Positions 57,927-64,000 of a stretch of DNA of 64,000 nucleotides are shown here, piece after piece. The stretch is from JAJISG01 sp964347345 (lineage in GTDB: Archaea > Thermoplasmatota > Thermoplasmata > RBG-16-68-12 > JAJISG01). Positions within the stretch are counted from its first letter, which is position 1, and every line of letters begins with the position of its first letter. A program made the translations under genes and the position numbers. Location of the stretch: the NCBI GenBank assembly GCA_964347345.1, contig CAYFYB010000001.1:1-64000 (forward strand), given 5' to 3'. The notes beneath the pieces are model-generated. The model was not told the origin of the DNA, made no database searches, and saw nothing but the letters and a program-made list of their open reading frames with translations.

Positions 57927-58472
57927 CTACCCGAATATCTCGTTGAGGACCTTCCTCACCTCGTTCTCGAACTCCTCCAGGGTCCCCTCATTGACTATCA
58001 GGTAGTCGGCCAGGGCGATGACTTCCCCCAGCCCCCACCTCAGCTCCCTCAGGTCCCTGACGTGGAGTTCCTCTTCGGTGAGGACGTCATCTTCTCTCCC
58101 GCGGTTTGATATCCTCCTGTAACGGGTCCGGGGGGAGGCGTGGATGGCAATGATCCAAAGCCCCTTCCCGAAGGCCTGGCGGAAGGCGGCGATCTCATCG
58201 AGACTCCTCACTCCATCTATGACCACCCTGTCGGATGTGATCCTTTCCAGGGTCCTCCTCGCCCAGACATCGGGACCGTGGATCTCCCTCTCCCGATGAG
58301 CCATGCCGCCAATGCCCTCGTCGATGGGGCTGATGTCTCTCTTCGCTGCCTCCTCTCTTACCATGTCCCCCATCCGGATGACCGAGAACCCGGCCTGGGA
58401 CGCCAGCTTCAGTAGCTCCTCCTTCCCGCACCCAGGCATCCCCGTTACACAAAGGGCTTTCCGAGGGGACAT
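57927..58472 (-). CDS. P-loop nucleotide kinase-like protein (UPF0200)
   Basis: A 181-residue P-loop protein related to dephospho-CoA and adenylate kinases. Walker A is VTGMPGCGKEELL (about residues 7-19), then the signature IRMGDMVREEAAKRDI (about 29-44) and VIDGVRSLDEIAAFRQAFG. The family (archaeal UPF0200) has no assigned substrate; dephospho-CoA kinase is unlikely because archaea use other enzymes. The ATG at 58472 has a TATA box (GATTATCT, minus strand near 58500) about 27 bases upstream, so it is chosen over an upstream Met. Confidence 0.85.
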   Translation of the reverse strand: MSPRKALCVTGMPGCGKEELLKLASQAGFSVIRMGDMVREEAAKRDISPIDEGIGGMAHREREIHGPDVWARRTLERITSDRVVIDGVRSLDEIAAFRQAFGKGLWIIAIHASPRTRYRRISNRGREDDVLTEEELHVRDLRELRWGLGEVIALADYLIVNEGTLEEFENEVRKVLNEIFG

Positions 58473-58647
58473 CCCAGCTTTGTAGCAGAGGGGCGTAGAT
58501 AATCGTTTTGGTGAGCCCTGGCGAGGCTGTGAAGTGAGAAACGGCACTCAAGGCCGGCTGTGTTATCTGGCCACAATCTAACTGATAATTTCACAGAAAG
58601 GCTAAAAGGGTCTCCAACGGGTGTAATCAGAGGGACAGGAGAATCTG

Positions 58648-59475
58648 ATGCTAGTGGTACCGGAGAGGCTCGTTAGAGGCCTGATGAGAGGCTTCGCTCA
58701 GACCCCATCCTTCCTCAAGGCCTTCGTTTTAGGGAAGCCAGCCACCGCCTTGGCAATAGTCCTCATCATGATGGCCCTCCTCGCCGTCCCGGGGATTCTC
58801 GTCCAGACGGCTACGCTGCCCGCCACAGAGGCCTCCAAGCCTCCCTTCTCCTTCCATCGACAGGAGTTCGTCCGGGACAACCAGATATACCTGAAGGCGA
58901 AGTACGAGTGGGGAGACGTGGAGAGCTTCTCGGAGGAGACGGAGATCTGGGTGAAGGCCTGGAACGACCTGGAGATGGAGCTGGAGTATGAGAGAAAGAC
59001 CAACAGCCCTGATTTCATTGCCATCCTCGAGTGGAAGGTGGAGATCGAGATTCAGTCGGAGATATTCCTCTTCATCGACCAGGACGGCGACGGTATCCTC
59101 ACCCGGGGGAAGGATCAGGTTGTGATGACCAAACAGCTCGCCTTCAACGACATCGAGTGGGTGCTGGACTCCGGAGGGCAGAAGAACACCTTCTCGGTGA
59201 GCGATGAGGAGGGTCTCGCAGAGGCGCAGATCACCATCCTGAAGGGCTTCACTGAGCCCGACGGGACCACGGACAATGAGCCTCGGGGATCCTTCGTATT
59301 CAAGCTGAAGCCCACAACCGTCAACGGTTCCACCCATATGGCCATCGAGGTGAAGGCTCGCTTCCTCTACCCAGACTTCAGCTCTCACGTCAACGGTTAT
59401 CTGGCCTCGAGCTGCTCTGACGGTATGACCCAGACGTGGTCCTTCCCGGGGGCCCAGGGCACTAGCTCGGAGTGA
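58648..59475 (+). CDS. Single-pass surface protein with EF-hand-like loop
   Basis: A 275-residue protein with one membrane helix (about residues 31-53), followed by an extracytoplasmic part rich in charged beta-strands (for example EWKVEIEIQSEIFLFIDQDG). Residues 144-155, DQDGDGILTRGK, match the D-x-D-x-D-G calcium-binding loop of EF-hand or dockerin-like sites. It ends in a Ser-rich tail. I do not recognise the family. It may sense or be stabilised by calcium at the surface. A TATA-like box, GGCTAAAAGG, lies near 58600. Confidence 0.6.
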   Translation: MLVVPERLVRGLMRGFAQTPSFLKAFVLGKPATALAIVLIMMALLAVPGILVQTATLPATEASKPPFSFHRQEFVRDNQIYLKAKYEWGDVESFSEETEIWVKAWNDLEMELEYERKTNSPDFIAILEWKVEIEIQSEIFLFIDQDGDGILTRGKDQVVMTKQLAFNDIEWVLDSGGQKNTFSVSDEEGLAEAQITILKGFTEPDGTTDNEPRGSFVFKLKPTTVNGSTHMAIEVKARFLYPDFSSHVNGYLASSCSDGMTQTWSFPGAQGTSSE

Positions 59476-59554
59476 TGGCAGAGATATACCTCTCCCTGAC
59501 GAAAAGTAGAAATAAGCTTTCGGCCGTAGATTCCCTCCAGTATGAGGAGTTAGT

Positions 59555-60574
59555 ATGTCCCTGAAACTAGACCTTGAGAAGCTGAGGTTTGGGACAGACC
59601 TGATTAAGAGGGGCTTCGCCAAGATGCAGAAGGGCGGAGTCATCATGGATGTCACTAACGCGGACCAGGCGGTGGTGGCGGAAGAGTCTGGGGCGGTGGC
59701 TGTGATGTCCCTGGAGAGGGTCCCTGCCGACATCCGGGAGGCCGGGGGCGTCGCCCGCATGGCCGACCCCAAGAGGGTTCAGGAAATCATAGAGGCCGTC
59801 ACCATCCCCGTGATGGCGAAGGCGAGGATCGGCCACATCCTGGAGGCGAGGGTCCTGGAGTCCCTCGGGGTGGACATGATAGACGAGTCGGAAGTCCTGA
59901 CCCCCGCTGACCCCTACTTCCACATCTACAAGAAGCAGTTCACAGTGCCCTTCGTTTGCGGATGCCGTTCCCTGGACGAGGCCGTAAGGAGGATCTTCGA
60001 GGGAGCGGCCATGATCAGGACCAAGGGAGAGGCAGGGACGGGCAACGTGGTGGAGGCCGTGAGGCACATGCACCTGTTGAACACGGCCATCGCCGAGCTC
60101 AAGAGGATGGACAGCGAAGAGGTTCGGAGGGTAGCCTGCCACTACGGGAAGGGCTACGTCCGACTGCTGGAGGACGTACGGAGGTCCCAGGGGAGATATG
60201 ATCCAGTCTCGGATGATGACATCATCATCGCCGATGTCACCCTGAAGAGCGCCCAAGATGGACTCTTCGAGGTCCTTCTGGAAACCCGGGATATGCAAAG
60301 ATTGCCCGTGGTGAACTTCGCAGCGGGAGGGATAGCCACACCCTCGGATGCAGCCCTCATGATGCACATGGGGTGCGACGGCGTCTTCGTGGGCTCAGGA
60401 ATCTTCAAATCTGAAAACCCCGAGGCGAGGGGTAGGGCCATCGTTGAGGCTGTCACTCACTTCGACGACCCCAAAATCGTGGCGGAGGTCTCAAAGAACC
60501 TGGGAGAGGCCATGAAGGGGCTGGACGTTACCCAGCTCCCCGTGGAGGCTCGACTTCAGGAACGCGGCTGGTGA
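59555..60574 (+). CDS. pdxS: Pyridoxal 5'-phosphate synthase subunit PdxS
   Basis: A 339-residue PdxS, the synthase that builds pyridoxal 5'-phosphate from ribose 5-phosphate, glyceraldehyde 3-phosphate and ammonia. The lysine of MAKARIGH (about residues 88-95) and that of MIRTKGEAGTGNV are the catalytic pair. VVNFAAGGIATPSDAALMM and GVFVGSGIFKSENP bind phosphate. An insertion of about 37 residues (about 212-248, with DPVSDDDIIIADVTLKSAQD) occurs at the place known for methanogen PdxS. The glutaminase PdxT is not nearby. Its 3' end overlaps nog1 by 47 bases. Confidence 0.95.
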   Translation: MSLKLDLEKLRFGTDLIKRGFAKMQKGGVIMDVTNADQAVVAEESGAVAVMSLERVPADIREAGGVARMADPKRVQEIIEAVTIPVMAKARIGHILEARVLESLGVDMIDESEVLTPADPYFHIYKKQFTVPFVCGCRSLDEAVRRIFEGAAMIRTKGEAGTGNVVEAVRHMHLLNTAIAELKRMDSEEVRRVACHYGKGYVRLLEDVRRSQGRYDPVSDDDIIIADVTLKSAQDGLFEVLLETRDMQRLPVVNFAAGGIATPSDAALMMHMGCDGVFVGSGIFKSENPEARGRAIVEAVTHFDDPKIVAEVSKNLGEAMKGLDVTQLPVEARLQERGW

Positions 60575-61514
60575 GTATCTCCACCACTTGGCGGACCAGG
60601 GTGTCAACCCCTGCCCCGGTAAGGGCGGAGACCTGCATTCTGCTCCCTCTACCCCCTGGAAGGTCGGCCTTGTTATCCACCTCGACTATGGGCGTCTCCC
60701 CGAAGGTCGCCTTCAGATCCTCCAATAGGGCCTCCTGATCCTTAAGCGGATAGCCGCAAATCTCGGTCGGGTCAAACAGGAAGACAATGACATCTGCCAG
60801 ATGTCTCAAAGCAACTAGGGCCTTCCGTTCAACTTCGTTCCTCTCGTGGAGAGGCCTGTCCAAGAGCCCGGGAGTGTCCAAGACTTGATAGCGGGCACCA
60901 GAGACCTCGAAATGGCCGAGCGAGAGGTCCAGGGTCGTGAAGGGGTATGAAGCCACCCTTGGGCGCCCGCTGCTCATCGCCCTCACAAGCTGACTCTTGC
61001 CGACGTTGGGCGATCCTGCGACAACCAACGTGGGAAGAGAAGGGTCCACTGTGGGCAGGCTCCTGAGCTGATTCCTTACGTCATTGAGAAACCGGAGGGA
61101 GGAGTCGATCTCACTGAGGAGGGAGGAGACCCGTCCGTAGCAGCCTTTCCTGGCCCTTTCGATGCCATCCACACTGGTGCTTCGCCGAATGGCCGTCCTA
61201 CTTCCCCTGGCCACATCTCCCACCTTGAGGTAGGCCCATCGGACAGACCCAAGGTTCTTCTTGACAGCGTCCACCCCGACCAGGACGTCTATGAGTTCCC
61301 AGTAGAATGGCGACAGGTTCTCCATGGTGGGAAAGGACTTGTAGACCCTCATCAGGGAAGATCTGATGGTCTCGGCGAAGGCGTCCACCCTTGATAGGGA
61401 CAGAGCTTTCGATCGCTCCAGGGCACCTCTGCCCTTGCCCTTCGCCTTCTTAGCCTTGTTGAAGGCCCTGTCTAAAACCTCCTGGGCGGTAGGCACCGTG
61501 GGGATGCGGAACAC
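60528..61514 (-). CDS. NOG1-like GTPase
   Basis: A 328-residue archaeal NOG1, a GTPase of large-subunit assembly in eukaryotes. An N-terminal helical bundle with FYWELIDVLVGVDAVKKNL and GYGRVSSLL-like CYGRVSSLLSEI precedes the G domain. G1 is GSPNVGKSQLV (about residues 167-177), then SYPFTTLDLSLGH, G3 is DTPGLLDRP, and G4 is NKADLPGG. The archaeal form lacks the eukaryotic C-terminal part, as here. It converges on pdxS with 47 overlapping bases. Confidence 0.9.
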   Translation of the reverse strand: MFRIPTVPTAQEVLDRAFNKAKKAKGKGRGALERSKALSLSRVDAFAETIRSSLMRVYKSFPTMENLSPFYWELIDVLVGVDAVKKNLGSVRWAYLKVGDVARGSRTAIRRSTSVDGIERARKGCYGRVSSLLSEIDSSLRFLNDVRNQLRSLPTVDPSLPTLVVAGSPNVGKSQLVRAMSSGRPRVASYPFTTLDLSLGHFEVSGARYQVLDTPGLLDRPLHERNEVERKALVALRHLADVIVFLFDPTEICGYPLKDQEALLEDLKATFGETPIVEVDNKADLPGGRGSRMQVSALTGAGVDTLVRQVVEILTSRVPEVEPPRGAG

Positions 61515-61554
61515 GCGTTTGCAGATGGTTAGGTCGGGAATAACTCTATCGCAG

Positions 61555-62691
61555 CTACATCCCTTTCTTGACCCTGAGAAGGTCCACCGACTTGACCAGA
61601 TCGCTCCTGGTGACCAGGCCGATCATTTCACCATCCCTCAAGACCAAGAGCCGTCCTATTTTGTGCTGGGACATCAGCCTGAGGGCATCCATAGCTTCAG
61701 CCTTAGGGTCCACCGAGATTACCTGCCGGCTCATGATCTGTTCCACCTTCACCTGGCCTCGCTGCTCAGGGGGCACCTTTGAGGCGTCTGAAAAGGTGAC
61801 TATACCCTCCAGGCGACCATTCACTACAGGATATCCCATGTGCTTCTCAGCCACCATCTTGTCCAGTAGCTCCGTCACCACCGTCTCCTTAGAGACGGTG
61901 GAAATCTCCCGAGTCATGATGTCGCTGACCCTTATGCCCTCCAGGGTGAGGGTTATCTTGGTGAGCCGCTCCTCCTCGGTAGCCCCCAAGTACACGAACA
62001 GGGCTATGAGGATGAACCACGGCTGGTAGATGAGGCCGAAGATCCCGAAGCCGAAGGCGAAGGCCTTGCCCACGGAGGCCGCGGTCTCCGTTGCGTTGAG
62101 GTAGCTCATCCTCTTGGAAAGAAGGGATCGAAGGATTCGACCGCCGTCCATGGGGAAGGCAGGTACGAGGTTGAACAGGCCCAGTACGAGGTTGTAGAAG
62201 GTCACGATGCCCAGGAAGATGGCCAAAAGCTCCAGTGGCATGGAGATGTTTCGGATGGGAAGCTGCAAGAGGCCGAAACCGACGGCGGCAATGGCAAAGT
62301 TGACAGAGGGGCCGGCCAGGGCGATGTTGAACTCCGGCTTTGGCTCCCTGGGCATCTCCTCCAGCTGGGCGATGCCCCCGAAGATAATGAGAACGATGCC
62401 TCGGATCCTCGCTTTGTATCGCAGAGCTACGTAGGAGTGGCCCAGCTCGTGAAGAAGAACACACGCGAAGAACACCACCGCCGCAATGCCTCCTAGGAGG
62501 AGCTTCAGCGCGAGGGCGGCCTCGCTACCCAAGGAGGTCAGGTCGACCTGCCCGAAGCCTAGGTCCAGCCCCAGGAGTGTACCGCTCTGGACGGCGAAGA
62601 CCCATGCGAACACGGGAAGGATGAAGAGAAAGGTGAGGTGGATGTAGAGGGGGATACCCATCACCGTGGCAATCTTGTAGGACCAACGCAT
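61555..62691 (-). CDS. Site-2 protease (M50) with two CBS domains
   Basis: A 378-residue intramembrane zinc protease. It has six membrane segments; HELGHSY (about residues 84-90) and the second zinc motif FPMDGGRILRSLL (about 180-192) are intact. The cytosolic C-terminus holds a CBS pair (about 255-375): VSDIMTREISTVSKETVV and VEQIMSRQVISVDPKAEAMDALRLM. CBS domains bind adenine nucleotides, so the protease may respond to energy state. It is the second M50 protease in the window; the other has no CBS domain. Confidence 0.93.
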   Translation of the reverse strand: MRWSYKIATVMGIPLYIHLTFLFILPVFAWVFAVQSGTLLGLDLGFGQVDLTSLGSEAALALKLLLGGIAAVVFFACVLLHELGHSYVALRYKARIRGIVLIIFGGIAQLEEMPREPKPEFNIALAGPSVNFAIAAVGFGLLQLPIRNISMPLELLAIFLGIVTFYNLVLGLFNLVPAFPMDGGRILRSLLSKRMSYLNATETAASVGKAFAFGFGIFGLIYQPWFILIALFVYLGATEEERLTKITLTLEGIRVSDIMTREISTVSKETVVTELLDKMVAEKHMGYPVVNGRLEGIVTFSDASKVPPEQRGQVKVEQIMSRQVISVDPKAEAMDALRLMSQHKIGRLLVLRDGEMIGLVTRSDLVKSVDLLRVKKGM

Positions 62692-62824
62692 ATGAGCTCT
62701 CTAAGGACGGTGTCGGTATAACCCTTTCTCGTAACCGGTCCCGCCGATTGACCTGTTGTCAAAGAGCATAGGACTATACTATATTGACACAAGCGACAAG
62801 ACAGTTCCTCATGTTCCTCCCCCT

Positions 62825-62974
62825 ATGCCCTGCGAGAAGAGTTGCATGGGGCTGATGTACCATCCCCCCGATGCTGCCTGCTGCCATACCTGTGCCTACC
62901 ACGACGGGGAGAGGTGTATCATCCGGGACGCGGGATACTTCCCAAAGCATTTTGGCCGTTATCTGTGGGGTTAA
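62825..62974 (+). CDS. Small cysteine-rich protein
   Basis: A 49-residue protein with six cysteines: PCEKSCMGL, then AACCHTCAYHDGERCII. It ends KHFGRYLWG. The Cys and His spacing suggests a metal or redox site; the family is not recognised. The ATG at 62825 is used; a TTG at 62756 would give 72 residues by adding SIGLYYIDTSDKTV. A TATA-like TATACTATATT (62774-62784) precedes the ATG by about 45 bases, and overlaps the longer version, favouring the short form. Confidence 0.5.
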   Translation: MPCEKSCMGLMYHPPDAACCHTCAYHDGERCIIRDAGYFPKHFGRYLWG

Positions 62975-63060
62975 GTCCCCTCCTGCCATCCTCTCCGTTC
63001 CCAGACAGATTGCCACTCTTCGCTGACGTTTCAAGAGGTTAAACTGAATAGGGGGCAGAC

Positions 63061-63570
63061 TCAGAGAAGCAGGTTGACGCCGAGGGCGAGAATAACGATT
63101 AGCAGGATGAGGGCCCGGTTGATCCCGGCCAGGAAGTTTGTGAAGATGAAGTACCTAGCGCTGAGAATGGTGCCTTCCTGGTTGAAGAGGGAGTAGAGGT
63201 ATAGGGGCACCGTGTCTGACATGAAGGGGAGGGTCAGGATGAGGAAGAGTCCAATGTACTTTGTCTTCCTGACGAACCAGACACAGAAGTCGACGAAGGA
63301 TTTCGTAGGCGAGAACCTCGAAGAGGCCTTCTTGATCGCCCTGTCCGCCCTCAACCCGACCAGGAAAATCATCCAGCTGCCTGCGGCCTTGCCCGCTCCT
63401 ATGGTGATGGCAGCGATGCCGTATAGGGCCGGGTGGGCAATCAGGGGGATGAGGGCGACCTCCAGTGGAGTGGGGAGCACGACGGCCACCAAGACGCTGT
63501 AGGCAAAGAGCAAGGGGAGGAAAACGTAGGGGTTCGTGAGGGTGTCCAACAAGGGTATGAGGGGCTCCAA
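63061..63570 (-). CDS. VTT/DedA-like small membrane protein
   Basis: A 169-residue membrane protein with about four hydrophobic segments. The N-terminal region has LPTPLEVALIPLIAHPALYG, resembling the P-x-P-x-E-(V/A) motif of VTT/SNARE-associated (DedA) proteins, then GAGKAAGSWMIFLVGLRA with the G-x-x-x-G feature. DedA proteins act in membrane homeostasis or lipid flipping. It is smaller than most and lacks the usual Arg motif, so the call is moderate. Its TATA box and palindromic sites lie directly upstream. Confidence 0.7.
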   Translation of the reverse strand: MEPLIPLLDTLTNPYVFLPLLFAYSVLVAVVLPTPLEVALIPLIAHPALYGIAAITIGAGKAAGSWMIFLVGLRADRAIKKASSRFSPTKSFVDFCVWFVRKTKYIGLFLILTLPFMSDTVPLYLYSLFNQEGTILSARYFIFTNFLAGINRALILLIVILALGVNLLL

Positions 63571-63599
63571 AGATATACCTGTGATTTAGTCCTTAGGTC

Positions 63600-63609
63600 T
63601 GTATATTAA
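63600..63609 (-). promoter_or_regulatory. TATA box of the VTT gene
   Basis: The minus-strand sequence ATTAATATAC lies about 30 bases before the ATG at 63570, giving a leader of few bases. Confidence 0.5.
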
Positions 63610-63621
63610 TCCGTTCAAGCG

Positions 63622-63653
63622 ACTTTCGAAAGTGATTATCTAGGTAGATAATC
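63622..63653. promoter_or_regulatory. Two adjoining palindromes upstream of the VTT promoter
   Basis: ACTTTCGAAAGT (63622-63633) is a perfect 12-base palindrome. Next to it, 63634-63653 is an inverted repeat with 9-base arms (GATTATCTA and TAGATAATC) around GG. Both sit between the VTT TATA box and the Taw1 stop codon. The two-base centre makes a hairpin terminator unlikely; dimeric regulator sites are plausible. Confidence 0.45.
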
Positions 63654-64000
63654 TCAGCTAGGTAGCAAGGGGTCCGCCCCAGGTTTCGTGAGCAGTACCA
63701 CCCTGCTCTGCTCCACATCATCCCGGAAGTCATATCCCGTGAACTCCGCTAGCCTTGAAGCGAAGTCGCATACCTTTGCATGGGAGGGCATGCTGCCCAT
63801 CGTCAGACGGTCCCTGGACTGTCCCACCCATACGTAACCCTTGCACTCGATGAACTCTGCCTCAGTCCTCTTGTCCAACGCTCCGTACTCCTCTTCCCAT
63901 CCCACATTGTGGCCATTCACGAGGGTGTGCCTGATTACCCGTCGGGTGTTGAGAGAAGGCATGAGCTCCAAGGTCCGCATCAGATTCTGCCATTCGTGCC
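63654..64000 (-). CDS. taw1: 4-demethylwyosine synthase Taw1/TYW1, C-terminal part (5' end outside window)
   Basis: The last 115 codons of a radical SAM enzyme that makes the tricyclic wyosine base at position 37 of tRNA-Phe. The frame is open to the window edge (HEWQNLMRTLELMPSL), so the gene continues to the right. The C-terminal signature is clear: RRVIRHTLVNGHNVGWEEEYG, FIECKGYVWVGQSRDRLT and the MGSMPSHAKVCDFASRLAEF segment. The radical SAM cysteine motif lies outside the window. Confidence 0.9.
   Translation of the reverse strand, partial: HEWQNLMRTLELMPSLNTRRVIRHTLVNGHNVGWEEEYGALDKRTEAEFIECKGYVWVGQSRDRLTMGSMPSHAKVCDFASRLAEFTGYDFRDDVEQSRVVLLTKPGADPLLPS

Noticed and set aside
1..64000. 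CRISPR arrays, insertion sequences, prophage or integration sites
   Set aside because: No regularly spaced repeats, transposase or integrase frames, or tRNA-flanking direct repeats are visible.

Overview
The window is a dense, GC-rich archaeal chromosome segment. The evidence is an archaeal-order ribosomal protein operon (L3 to SecY with S4e, L32e, L19e, aIF1 and the RNase P subunit Rpp29), membrane-anchored LonB, archaeal DnaG, GINS51, a GAN/RecJ-like nuclease, Taw1, Trm-G10-type methyltransferase, NadM, TATA/BRE-type promoters and many leaderless starts. A 23S rRNA gene with its own promoter and no 16S gene directly upstream, as in Thermoplasma relatives, makes a euryarchaeon of the Thermoplasmatota type my best inference. 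TAG is an ordinary stop codon here. I see no insertion sequence, prophage, CRISPR array or other mobile element; the region looks like core chromosome.

Layout. 1-0.66 kb: 5' part of 23S rRNA, its leader and promoter (minus strand). 0.7-5.5 kb: replication genes (GINS51, a small Toprim protein, DnaG) and a LonB-like AAA+ ATPase carrying a zinc ribbon. 5.5-17.8 kb: acetyltransferase, tRNA methyltransferase, M50 protease, AlaRS, GAN nuclease, HAD phosphatase, CoA-binding protein, ACT regulator, TrpB2 and a PAC2 protein. 17.9-24.8 kb: hydantoinase A/B, a TctA-like permease, an AIR-synthase-like protein and an SDR oxidoreductase. 25-31.3 kb: transporters, an NRDE protein, a sugar-phosphate nucleotidyltransferase paired with a degenerate phosphohexomutase, and NadM. 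31.3-36.5 kb: LonB with a tiny Cys protein behind it, three tandem Ras-like GTPases and a methyltransferase. 36.7-50.7 kb: one long ribosomal protein/SecY operon. 50.8-64 kb: ArgF, an intron-containing tRNA-His, IleRS, the two aconitase-X (phosphomevalonate dehydratase) subunits with a Nudix fusion, small RNA- and nucleotide-related genes, PdxS, NOG1, a CBS-M50 protease, a VTT membrane protein and the 3' part of Taw1.

The most notable observations are: (i) a 29-nt intron in the T-loop of tRNA-His with a clean bulge-helix-bulge; (ii) closely similar SAP-like domains added to the N-termini of ribosomal proteins L4 and L32e; (iii) fusion of the small aconitase-X subunit to a Nudix domain, translationally coupled to the large subunit; (iv) a pseudo-phosphohexomutase that lacks its catalytic residues, next to a nucleotidyltransferase; (v) a tandem set of three Ras-like GTPases; and (vi) an apparently amber-interrupted membrane protein gene. 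Several convergent gene pairs overlap at their 3' ends. All of this was read by eye from the sequence; no database search was run.
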